A stretch of 18,995 bases of DNA from Altererythrobacter sp. (GTDB lineage: Bacteria; Pseudomonadota; Alphaproteobacteria; Sphingomonadales; Sphingomonadaceae), in assembly GCA_024636575.1 (NCBI GenBank), contig JAGXGU010000062.1, positions 1-18,995 on the forward strand. Direction: 5' to 3'. Positions 1-6,136 of this stretch are shown in pieces (within the stretch, counting starts at the first letter, position 1; every line of letters begins with the position of its first letter). The notes below the pieces were generated by a model. That model saw only the letters and a list, made by a program, of their open reading frames with translations. It ran no database searches and was not told where the DNA came from. A program made the translations under genes and the position numbers.

Positions 1-524
1 AGCCGCTGCCAGATCACCCCCAGCCCGGCAATCAGATAGCCGGCCAGGCCGATCAGGAATGCCACTGCCAGCGCCACCCCAATCAACGGCAACATCCTGG
101 CGATTGCGGATATGCGGCCCGACAATTCGCCCAGCGCGCCCAGGCTGACATCGACCGAGACATCGCGTTCGAGCAGATTTTCGACCGTCACCACCCCGTC
201 AACCCGGCTGGCTATCGCTTTTGCCCGGTCCCTTGCCGCAGCATCAGGCACTGTCCCGCCTAAGGTAACGACACCTTCGCTGACCGAAACGCTAACGCCT
301 GAAAGCGAAGGCAATTGGCTGAAAATGTCGTGAATGCGCGCCGCGATGCGTTCGTCCGCACCCTCTGCGGCGGTGTTGGCGATTTGTGGCTCTGCCGAGG
401 GTCCCGGCGTTTCGGTGTCCGGCGCAGCTGGGATCAAGGCATGGGCAGGCACAGCAATGACCGGGGCGATAACCGGGGCAAGCAGCAGCGCGGCCAGCAG
501 GATTTTTCGCCAGATCGCCGTCAT
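1..524 (-). CDS. BON-domain membrane protein, probable MscS-type mechanosensitive channel (partial, C-terminus outside window)
   Basis: The reading frame opens at an ATG (524-522) and runs off the window edge after 174 codons, so only the N-terminal part is visible. It starts with a basic, then very hydrophobic segment (MTAIWRKILLAALLLAP, ending near residue 29 at VPAHA) typical of a Sec signal peptide. Residues about 55-125 resemble a BON domain: a helix (DERIAARIHDIF), then VSVSEGVVTLGGTVPD and VDGVVTVENLLERD, the alternating pattern of that fold. A hydrophobic segment follows (about residues 143-170, MLPLIGVALAVAFLIGLAGYL), consistent with a first membrane helix. From family knowledge, BON domains fused in front of an MscS channel occur in alphaproteobacteria, but the pore region is not in the window, so the channel assignment is inference. 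The start lies 2 nt after the pmbA stop, so the two are probably co-transcribed. Confidence 0.6.
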   Translation of the reverse strand, partial: MTAIWRKILLAALLLAPVIAPVIAVPAHALIPAAPDTETPGPSAEPQIANTAAEGADERIAARIHDIFSQLPSLSGVSVSVSEGVVTLGGTVPDAAARDRAKAIASRVDGVVTVENLLERDVSVDVSLGALGELSGRISAIARMLPLIGVALAVAFLIGLAGYLIAGLGVIWQR

Positions 525-526
525 GA

Positions 527-1873
527 TCACTCCCCAGCTACCACCATGCCATCTATCCGCAGGGTTGGCACATTGATCGCGCGGTGCATTTCCAGATCAT
601 CCGCTGCCGATATGGCAGCCATCATGGCCAAAAGGTTTCCGGCGATAGTGAATTCCGCCACCGGTCCGGCCACTTCGCCGTTCACAATCCGAAAACCCGA
701 CGCGCCGCGGCTATAATCGCCCGTCACCGGATTGACGCCCTGGCCAGAAAGTTCGGTGACCAGCACACCGTCAGCAATATCAGCGATCAATTCCGACCTG
801 CTGACACTGCTCGCTTCGAGATGAACATTGCTGGCCGATATGCCGGGCGCGCCGCTGCCGCCGCGCGCGGCATGGCCGGTTGGGGTAATGCCAAGCTGGC
901 GCGCAGCGGACAGATTGGTGAGCCAACCGGTCAGCTTGCGGCCTTCCACCAATTCCCGCGGCGATGTGGGCAGCCCCTCCCCGTCAAAGGGCCGAGAGCG
1001 CAATCCGCGGGCCAGGTGCGGATTATCCCGGATCCTGATTCCGGGCGCGAAAATATCCTCGTCCAGCCGGTCAAGCAAAAAACTGGAGCGCCGGGCGAGC
1101 GCGCTGCCCGATATGGCACCAAGCAAATGGCCGATCAGGGTTCCGCCAACCCGCGGATCGAACACCACCGGCATGGTCCCGCTGGGCATACCGCCGGGAT
1201 TCAGCCGCGCAACTGCCCGGCTGCCCGCGCGGCGTCCGATTTCGGCAGGCGGCGGCAGATCTGCGGCATGGCGCATGGTGCGATACGCATAATCGCGCTG
1301 CATATTGCTGCCCTCGCCCGCGATCACGCTGGCGCTTATCGAATGGCTGGTCGCGCCATATCCGCCGATGAACCCATTGCTGGTAACCAGCGCCGCGACC
1401 GAGCGGCCGAAGCTGGCAGTGCCGCCTTCGCTGTTGGTCACGCCGGTTACGGCGCGCGCGGCATCTTCTGTTTCTTCCGCCATGGTCCGCAGGCTGCGCG
1501 GGTCCGGTTCTGCCGCATCTTCGAGGTCGAGGATCGGGAGAGTATCGCGGGCGAGCAATTCAGCAGGCGCAATCCCGGCATAGGGGTCTTCCGGTGCAGC
1601 CCTGGCCATTGCCGCAGCGCGCTGTGCCAATTCCTCGAATGCGGCGGCAGAAAAATCACTGGTGCTGATCGAGGCCGATCTTTTGCCCACAAAGACACGC
1701 AGGCTGATTTCTTCACCTTCGGACCGTTCGACATCCTCCAGTTTCCCCAGCCGGACGGAAACGGATTCGGAGGAGGCGGCGCTGGCGACCGCATCCGCGC
1801 TGGTTGCGCCGTGCCGTGAGGCCGCATCCAGCAATTGGATGCAGCGATCCTGGGCGGCAGGAAGATCAATCAT
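527..1873 (-). CDS. pmbA: TldD/PmbA family metalloprotease-system subunit PmbA
   Basis: The 448-residue product matches PmbA (also called TldE) in length and pattern. It has an N-terminal helical region, a middle section (SNGFIGGYGATSHSISASVIAGEG), a glycine-rich stretch (about residues 338-350, GHAARGGSGAPGISASNVHL) and the family's C-terminal signature near the end (INVPTLRIDGMVVAG). There is no HExxxH zinc motif. That fits PmbA, because in the TldD/PmbA heterodimer TldD carries the metal site. The family degrades or matures unfolded peptides in the cytoplasm, for example microcin B17 precursor and CcdA in E. coli. The tldD partner is not in this window. The start is the ATG at 1873-1871; the Shine-Dalgarno sequence is weak. 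The gene is followed 2 nt later by the BON-domain membrane protein, an operon-like arrangement. Confidence 0.9.
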   Translation of the reverse strand: MIDLPAAQDRCIQLLDAASRHGATSADAVASAASSESVSVRLGKLEDVERSEGEEISLRVFVGKRSASISTSDFSAAAFEELAQRAAAMARAAPEDPYAGIAPAELLARDTLPILDLEDAAEPDPRSLRTMAEETEDAARAVTGVTNSEGGTASFGRSVAALVTSNGFIGGYGATSHSISASVIAGEGSNMQRDYAYRTMRHAADLPPPAEIGRRAGSRAVARLNPGGMPSGTMPVVFDPRVGGTLIGHLLGAISGSALARRSSFLLDRLDEDIFAPGIRIRDNPHLARGLRSRPFDGEGLPTSPRELVEGRKLTGWLTNLSAARQLGITPTGHAARGGSGAPGISASNVHLEASSVSRSELIADIADGVLVTELSGQGVNPVTGDYSRGASGFRIVNGEVAGPVAEFTIAGNLLAMMAAISAADDLEMHRAINVPTLRIDGMVVAGE

Positions 1874-1955
1874 GGGGAAATGGCGCCTGTAACATCGCCC
1901 GCACCTAGGCCAGCGTCAAACCAGGCGCAACATCAAGGCCGAATCGAGGAAGCAA

Positions 1956-2333
1956 TCAGGCGGCCGCTACGGCCTTGAAAATTGCGGTCATGATAAAGGG
2001 CAATCCTATAGCCATGGCCCACAGCCCGAATTGATCGCGGCGATAGGTGGGTTTCAAGGATATGTCCGCTGCCTCCGTATCGCTCAGTCCGATCCAGCGG
2101 CGCTCGAAAAAACGGCATGCGGGGATGATTCCCGCCACCAGCACCACCAGCGCGAAGTAGGGGAGGATCGACATAGCACCGCGTTCCATCGCGGCAACGG
2201 TTACGAAAATCTGCAGTCCGGTATAGACCAGCAGAGCGTAGGCCACATTGTTACTCATTCCGCGGCGCCAGTTGCATTTGCTGGCTGAACCGGCCGGCTT
2301 GCCTTGCGAAACCTTGTCCAATGTCCGGCTCAT
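1956..2333 (-). CDS. Small membrane protein, function unknown
   Basis: This is a 125-residue protein from the ATG at 2333-2331. That start was chosen because GGGGTGAGGA lies just upstream at good Shine-Dalgarno spacing. A start at 2258 would give a 100-residue protein but has no clear ribosome-binding site, and an ATG at 2387 lies upstream of the ribosome-binding site. The N-terminal 25 residues are polar and basic. Three hydrophobic segments follow: NVAYALLVYTGLQIFVTVAA, ILPYFALVVLVAGIIPAC and FGLWAMAIGLPFIMTAIF near the C-terminus. This predicts an inner-membrane protein with a short hydrophilic loop (SDTEAADISLKPTYRRD) before the last helix. I recognise no family. It lies 82 bp upstream of pmbA on the same strand and is divergent from lptB. 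A 16-bp palindrome sits in its presumed promoter. Confidence 0.7.
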   Translation of the reverse strand: MSRTLDKVSQGKPAGSASKCNWRRGMSNNVAYALLVYTGLQIFVTVAAMERGAMSILPYFALVVLVAGIIPACRFFERRWIGLSDTEAADISLKPTYRRDQFGLWAMAIGLPFIMTAIFKAVAAA

Positions 2334-2363
2334 ATGCGCATCCTCACCCCTAAGACCCGGCAA

Positions 2364-2394
2364 ATAGTATCTCAAACCTTTGTCCAAAGGTCAA
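2364..2394 (-). promoter_or_regulatory. Candidate promoter with internal operator-like palindrome
   Basis: Reading the minus strand upstream of the small membrane protein, TTGACC (2394-2389) and TACTAT (2369-2364) resemble sigma-70 -35 and -10 boxes, with a spacer of 19 bp, longer than the optimum of 17. The spacer is mostly occupied by the palindrome ACCTTTGTCCAAAGGT (2376-2391; 7-bp arms, 2-bp centre), which overlaps the -35. A repressor bound there would block this promoter. The palindrome is seen directly; the promoter boxes and the regulation are inference from position. Confidence 0.35.
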
Positions 2395-2517
2395 ATCCGG
2401 TAACTTTGTCGAAAAAGCCGGCGAAGCTGCTATGTTCACCTGGCGCATGCACAAACCTTGCCAAAATTCTCATCTGAGGGGTTTTTTGTCAGCGCTGCGC
2501 TGCTACATGGGACTGTA

Positions 2518-3333
2518 ATGACGACATTAGATAGTAACGGTGCGGCTTCGATGGCCCCTCAGACGTCCGATTCGGGCGCTTCCCCCACGGCGGCATCCGT
2601 GCCTATTCCGCAGGGCGGGCTGGAAGTGATCTCCATCGCAAAATCCTATGACAAGCGGGCAGTGCTGACTGACATCTCGCTTACCGTGGGCAAGGGCGAA
2701 GTGCTTGGTCTGCTCGGCCCCAATGGTGCGGGCAAGACCACCTGTTTCTATTCGATCATGGGGCTTGTTCGCCCCGATTCGGGCCGCATCCTGATGGACG
2801 GAGAGGATGTGACCAAACTGCCGATGTATCGCCGGGCAATCCTGGGCCTGGGCTATCTGCCGCAGGAAACATCCATTTTTCGCGGGATGACAGTCGAACA
2901 GAATATCAATTGTGTGCTGGAAATGGTCGAACCGGACAAGGATACCCGCGCTGCCGAGCTGGAACGGCTGTTGGACGAATTCGGATTGCAACGGCTGCGT
3001 AACTCTGCGGCAATGGCACTATCGGGCGGGGAACGCCGCCGCTGTGAAATCGCCCGGGCGTTGGCTGCCAAACCCTCGATCATGCTGCTGGACGAACCCT
3101 TTGCCGGGATCGACCCACTGTCGATAAGCGACATTCGCGATCTGGTGATCGACCTGAGGGACCGCGGAATCGGCGTGTTGATCACCGATCACAATGTCCG
3201 CGAAACGCTGGATATCGTGGACCGCGCCTGCATCATCTATGGCGGGCAGGTGCTGTTTGCCGGCACCCCGCATGATCTGGTTGCTGACGAGAATGTCCGC
3301 CGCTTGTACCTCGGCGAAGGATTTACCCTGTGA
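2518..3333 (+). CDS. lptB: LPS export ABC transporter ATP-binding protein LptB
   Basis: This is a 271-residue ABC ATPase. Visible motifs are Walker A GPNGAGKTT (about residues 67-75), the LptB-like YLPQETSIFRGMTVEQNI after the Q-loop, signature LSGGERRR (about 168-175), Walker B IMLLDEPFAGID (about 188-199) and the switch histidine in ITDHNVRETL (about residue 225). The segments ETSIFRGMTV and DPLSISDIRDLV are characteristic of LptB rather than of general importers. LptB powers extraction of lipopolysaccharide from the inner membrane with LptFG, along the LptC-LptA-LptD path. The first ~37 residues are a low-complexity Ser/Ala/Pro-rich extension ahead of the usual LptB start. I chose the ATG at 2518 over an upstream TTG at 2458. 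An ATG at 2551 is possible. rpoN follows 58 bp downstream. LptA and LptC are not directly upstream. Confidence 0.92.
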   Translation: MTTLDSNGAASMAPQTSDSGASPTAASVPIPQGGLEVISIAKSYDKRAVLTDISLTVGKGEVLGLLGPNGAGKTTCFYSIMGLVRPDSGRILMDGEDVTKLPMYRRAILGLGYLPQETSIFRGMTVEQNINCVLEMVEPDKDTRAAELERLLDEFGLQRLRNSAAMALSGGERRRCEIARALAAKPSIMLLDEPFAGIDPLSISDIRDLVIDLRDRGIGVLITDHNVRETLDIVDRACIIYGGQVLFAGTPHDLVADENVRRLYLGEGFTL

Positions 3334-3391
3334 TCCCCAAGCCGTGACCTATGCCAATCCTCCAGAGCCCTTTCCAGTCGGAACCTGAGTA

Positions 3392-4870
3392 ATGGCATTG
3401 GGCCCGCGCCTGGACCTGCGGCAATCGCAATCGCTGGTCATGACCCCGCAATTGCAGCAAGCGATCAAGCTGCTGGCGCTGTCCAATCTCGAGATCGAAG
3501 CCTTTATCGGCGAAGCGCTGGAATCGAACCCGCTGCTGGAAGCGGGTGAGGTCAGCCGCGAGACAGACGAACCCGACGATCTTCCCGAAGCGGCTCGGGA
3601 CGAGGCGTCTTCGGACATCCTGATGGCCGAGGGGCACGGCGAAGCCGACCGCCCGCTCGACATCGCCGCCGAAGCCCTCGACCGGGATCGTGACACCGGT
3701 GACGGAGAATGGGGCAGTGCGGGCAGCCAGGCGATGGGGACCGAAGGCCCGTCGATCGACGAACGGGGCGGCGGCGCGATCAGCCTGGCGGATCATCTGA
3801 ACAAACAGGTGGGGCTGGCCGCCGGGGATGCCCGCGAGGAATTTCTGGCGCGGTACCTGATCGGTCAGATCGACGATGCCGGCTATCTGACCATGAACGA
3901 GCGCGAAGTCGCGGCGGAGCTGGATGTGCCGGTGCCAGAAGTGGAGCGCGCACTGGCCGTGGTCCATTCTCTCGACCCCGCTGGCGTGGGCGCTCGCAAT
4001 CTGGCGGAATGCCTTGAGCTGCAGGCGCGGGAAGCGGATCGATACGATCCCTGTATGGCCCGGCTGATCGATAATCTCGATTTGATCGCCAAAGGCGCAT
4101 TCGAGCAATTGCGGCGGATGTGCGATGTCGACGATGAGGATTTCGCCGATATGCTGGCGGAACTCAGGACCTATGATCCGCGGCCCGGCCTGCAATTCGG
4201 CATCAGCGAAGGCACTGCGGTGGTTCCCGATGTGCTGATCGCACAGGACCGGTCAGGCGGCTGGAACATCGCGCTGAACGAAGCCACCCTGCCCCGTCTG
4301 GTGGTCAATCGGAGCTACTATCTGGAACTGCGCCAAGGCAGCACCAACAGCGAATCGCGCGCCTGGCTAAAAGAGCGGCTGGGGGACGCAAACTGGCTGA
4401 TCAAGGCGCTGGATCAGCGGCAGAAGACAATCCTCAAGGTCTCCGCCGAGATCGTGAAGCAGCAGGACGGGTTTTTCCGGCGGGGCGTATCGGAATTGAA
4501 ACCGTTGACGCTGCGCACCGTGGCAGAAGCGATCGAAATGCATGAAAGCACCGTCAGCCGGGTAACCAGCAACAAATATCTTCATTGCGACCGGGGCACC
4601 TTCGAACTGAAATATTTCTTCACCAGCGGTGTCGGCGCGGATGCCGACGGCGAAGGCGGTGCATCGTCCCAAGCGGTCAAGGCGCGGATCAAGGGGTTGA
4701 CCGATGCGGAAGATCCGAAAAAAATCCTGTCGGACGATAAATTGGTCGAACTGCTCAAAGCCGAAGGATTCGATCTGGCCCGGCGGACGGTGGCCAAATA
4801 CCGCGAGGCCATGGGAATCGGCAGCAGCGTTCAGCGGCGGCGGCAGAAGAAGATGGCCGGGATGCGGTAA
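3392..4870 (+). CDS. rpoN: RNA polymerase sigma-54 factor RpoN
   Basis: The 492-residue protein has all sigma-54 regions. A Gln/Leu-rich Region I (residues 1-50, LDLRQSQSLVMTPQLQQAIK and onward) contacts the activator and holds the polymerase inactive. An acidic, variable Region II covers about 50-125. A core-binding domain follows, with the ELDVPVPEVERALAVVHSLDP and DPAGVGARNL blocks. A helix-turn-helix lies near residues 372-396 (TLRTVAEAIEMHESTVSRVT). The RpoN box ARRTVAKYRE (463-472) reads the -24 element. Sigma-54 directs transcription that needs AAA+ activators, classically for nitrogen metabolism and flagella. The gene follows lptB on the same strand, probably co-transcribed. In many proteobacteria hpf and ptsN follow rpoN. 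Here they are absent and a 410-bp non-coding region leads to ctrA. Confidence 0.97.
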   Translation: MALGPRLDLRQSQSLVMTPQLQQAIKLLALSNLEIEAFIGEALESNPLLEAGEVSRETDEPDDLPEAARDEASSDILMAEGHGEADRPLDIAAEALDRDRDTGDGEWGSAGSQAMGTEGPSIDERGGGAISLADHLNKQVGLAAGDAREEFLARYLIGQIDDAGYLTMNEREVAAELDVPVPEVERALAVVHSLDPAGVGARNLAECLELQAREADRYDPCMARLIDNLDLIAKGAFEQLRRMCDVDDEDFADMLAELRTYDPRPGLQFGISEGTAVVPDVLIAQDRSGGWNIALNEATLPRLVVNRSYYLELRQGSTNSESRAWLKERLGDANWLIKALDQRQKTILKVSAEIVKQQDGFFRRGVSELKPLTLRTVAEAIEMHESTVSRVTSNKYLHCDRGTFELKYFFTSGVGADADGEGGASSQAVKARIKGLTDAEDPKKILSDDKLVELLKAEGFDLARRTVAKYREAMGIGSSVQRRRQKKMAGMR

Positions 4871-4887
4871 GTGGTTTCGGGGGTTTT

Positions 4888-4984
4888 GTTTTCTCTCACG
4901 GCTAGTTGGCTGCGCCAACGCCTCCGAGGGGCGGGCTAACCGCCCGGCGCGCGGTCGCGCTTGCGGTCACCTGGTCGGTGACCG
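4888..4984 (+). repeat. Hairpin-rich intergenic repeat, divergent copy X, upstream of ctrA
   Basis: Just after rpoN lie four consecutive hairpin-forming palindromes: GTTGGC/GCCAAC (4905-4919), GGGCGG/CCGCCC with loop GCTAA (4929-4945), GCGCG/CGCGC with loop CGGT (4947-4960) and CGGTCACC/GGTGACCG (4964-4984). The leading edge GTTTTCTCTCACGG (4888-4901) matches, 12 of 14, the reverse complement of 6063-6076 downstream of ctrA. This suggests it is a diverged or expanded part of the same element as copies Y and Z. There is no U-run directly after any hairpin, so a standard intrinsic terminator for rpoN is not evident, although T-rich DNA (4881-4892) precedes them. Confidence 0.55.
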
Positions 4985-5021
4985 GCCCATTCCAAGCCTT
5001 GAAGTATCGTATCGCGATCTT

Positions 5022-5107
5022 GGTCGCGGCAGCCAAAGGGCGACCGCCCACCGCCGCTAATGCGGCGAAGCCAAGCAGGCCGGATGGCCTGCGCCCGGCG
5101 TTTGAGG
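5022..5107 (+). repeat. Hairpin-rich intergenic repeat, copy Y, upstream of ctrA
   Basis: This copy contains three stem-loops in order: GGGCG-AC-CGCCC (5038-5049), CGCCGC-TAAT-GCGGCG (5052-5067) and GCAGGCC-GGAT-GGCCTGC (5075-5092). Its reverse complement aligns end to end with copy Z downstream of ctrA (5986-6070). They share a 16-nt identical run (CCTCAAACGCCGGGCG on the minus strand here), the inter-stem CTTGGCTT and the flank GGCTGCCGCGA. The stems differ in sequence between copies but stay paired. A further GNRA-type hairpin, GGCCCC-GCAA-GGGGCC, follows directly at 5109-5124. This is non-coding; small open frames across it have no coding support. Confidence 0.75.
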
Positions 5108-5137
5108 CGGCCCCGCAAGGGGCCAAACATGTAATGC

Positions 5138-5151
5138 GACTCGCCGGATTC
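5138..5151. promoter_or_regulatory. Two GANTC (CcrM-type) methylation sites upstream of ctrA
   Basis: GACTC (5138-5142) and GATTC (5147-5151) lie 4 bp apart, about 130-145 bp before the ctrA start codon and immediately before a CtrA-like box. In Caulobacter, CcrM methylates GANTC and the methylation state of such a site controls the ctrA P1 promoter. The sites are seen directly. The regulatory role is inferred by analogy, and single GANTC sites occur by chance elsewhere. Confidence 0.5.
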
Positions 5152-5157
5152 CCTGGG

Positions 5158-5174
5158 TTTACGCTTAATTAACC
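5158..5174 (+). promoter_or_regulatory. Near-consensus CtrA-binding box upstream of ctrA
   Basis: TTTA (5158-5161), seven bases, then TTAACC (5169-5174) matches the CtrA consensus TTAA-N7-TTAA with one mismatch in the first half-site. An overlapping TTAA (5165-5168) is also present. It lies about 107 bp before the ctrA ATG, so positive or negative autoregulation, as known in Caulobacter, is plausible. I could not fix a convincing -10 box relative to it. Confidence 0.5.
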
Positions 5175-5195
5175 TTTTCTGTTCAGAAGTTGTGT

Positions 5196-5215
5196 GGTTA
5201 ATACCGGTCAATACC
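5196..5215. repeat. Tandem 10-bp direct repeat in the ctrA leader
   Basis: GGTTAATACC (5196-5205) is followed directly by GGTCAATACC (5206-5215), identical at nine of ten positions. Each unit is itself close to palindromic (GGT...ACC). Adjacent units one helical turn apart are typical of binding sites for a cooperative regulator. The binding protein is unknown. It lies 65-85 bp before the ctrA ATG. Confidence 0.45.
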
Positions 5216-5280
5216 TCTTACTGAGTAGTTAGGGGCTGCCTGATTTGGGCAAGGAATTTCGGGTAAAGGGGGACTTTCCC

Positions 5281-5976
5281 ATGCGTGTACTGCTGATCGA
5301 AGATGAGCCGACAACAGCAAAAGCCATCGAGCTGATGCTGACGACCGAAGGCTTCAATGTCTATTCAACCGATCTTGGCGAAGAAGGCCTCGATCTGGGC
5401 AAGCTGTATGATTACGATATCATTCTGCTCGATCTCAACCTGCCCGACATGCATGGTTATGACGTGCTGAAGAAACTGCGCGTCGCCAAGGTGCAGACGC
5501 CGGTTCTGATCCTGTCCGGCATTGCCGAAATGGACAGCAAGATCCGCAGCTTCGGCTTCGGGGCCGACGATTACGTCACCAAGCCGTTTCACCGCGAAGA
5601 ACTGGTCGCCCGCATCCACGCCGTGGTGCGCCGGTCCAAGGGCCATTCGCAGTCGGTCATCCGCACCGGCAAGCTGGCGGTCAATCTCGACGCCAAAACC
5701 GTCGAAGTCGACGGCGCCCGCGTGCATCTGACCGGCAAGGAATATGCGATGCTGGAACTGCTTTCGCTGCGCAAGGCGACGACGCTGACCAAGGAAATGT
5801 TCCTCAATCATCTGTATGGCGGGATGGACGAGCCGGAACTGAAAATCATCGACGTGTTCATCTGCAAGCTGCGCAAGAAATTGTCCCACGCATGTGGCGG
5901 TGAAAACTACATCGAAACCGTCTGGGGCCGCGGCTATGTGCTGCGCGATCCGGATGCCAAGGCCGAAGCGGCGTAA
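5281..5976 (+). CDS. ctrA: Cell-cycle transcriptional regulator CtrA
   Basis: The 231-residue protein is an OmpR/PhoB-type response regulator. Its receiver domain (1-120) has the acidic pocket E7-D8, phosphoacceptor D51 (in LLDLNLPDMHGYD) and conserved K101 (in DDYVTKPFH). The winged-helix DNA-binding domain follows (about 128-225; HLTGKEYAMLELLSLRK, LKIIDVFICKLRKKL, ETVWGRGYVLRD). The sequence is strongly CtrA-like (MRVLLIEDEPTTAKAIELML). CtrA is phosphorylated through the CckA-ChpT relay and in alphaproteobacteria controls division, motility and replication-related genes. It ends in Ala-Ala, the residues needed in Caulobacter for ClpXP-dependent turnover. The ATG at 5281 is chosen because AAAGGGGGA sits at correct Shine-Dalgarno distance; a TTG start at 5245 is less likely. 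The gene is monocistronic by layout, with structured repeats on both sides. Confidence 0.96.
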   Translation: MRVLLIEDEPTTAKAIELMLTTEGFNVYSTDLGEEGLDLGKLYDYDIILLDLNLPDMHGYDVLKKLRVAKVQTPVLILSGIAEMDSKIRSFGFGADDYVTKPFHREELVARIHAVVRRSKGHSQSVIRTGKLAVNLDAKTVEVDGARVHLTGKEYAMLELLSLRKATTLTKEMFLNHLYGGMDEPELKIIDVFICKLRKKLSHACGGENYIETVWGRGYVLRDPDAKAEAA

Positions 5977-5985
5977 TTTTACAGG

Positions 5986-6076
5986 CCTCAAACGCCGGGC
6001 GGCGGCATCCGCCGCCTTGGCTTTCCTCGCATAAGCTCGGGCGCGCAGTCGCGCTCTGGCTGCCGCGAGTGAAAAC
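5986..6076 (-). repeat. Hairpin-rich intergenic repeat, copy Z, downstream of ctrA (inverted relative to Y)
   Basis: It begins 10 bp after the ctrA stop. Read on the plus strand it has stem A GGCGGC-ATCC-GCCGCC (6001-6016, with a longer alternative register), stem B CCTCGC-ATAA-GCTCGG (6025-6040, with two central mismatches) and stem C GCGCG-CAGT-CGCGC (6041-6054). It then continues with TCTGGCTGCCGCGAG and GTGAAAAC. It is the reverse-orientation counterpart of copy Y upstream of ctrA. It may also help end ctrA transcripts, but no U-run follows the hairpins. Confidence 0.75.
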
Positions 6077-6136
6077 AACCCGCACAACCCTACTCCCCCA
6101 CTTGAGACCGGCTGCATTCCCATCTAACCGGCGCGC

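Noticed and set aside
584..1819. Long plus-strand frame (411 codons) opposite pmbA
   Set aside because: It is the antisense shadow of a well-supported pmbA gene; its composition (many Arg, Gly and His, no family blocks) is typical of a mirrored high-GC frame.
2442..2462. Possible sigma-54 promoter upstream of lptB-rpoN (TGGCGC ... TTGCC)
   Set aside because: The GG and GC elements are about 16 bp apart here, while sigma-54 promoters need GG and GC with 10 bp between them.
4871..4895. Intrinsic terminator after rpoN
   Set aside because: There is a T-rich stretch but no stem precedes it, and the later hairpins lack a following U-run, so the standard pattern is absent.
4906..5211. Open frames of 74-118 codons on both strands between rpoN and ctrA
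   Set aside because: They run through the hairpin repeats and the ctrA control signals, overlap each other on both strands, lack ribosome-binding sites and show no protein family pattern. High-GC palindromic DNA readily gives such frames.
5198..5212. Second full CtrA box (TTAA-N7-CAAT) before ctrA
   Set aside because: Only one half-site matches; on the minus strand the two halves match better but are spaced six, not seven, bases apart. Reported instead as a tandem repeat.
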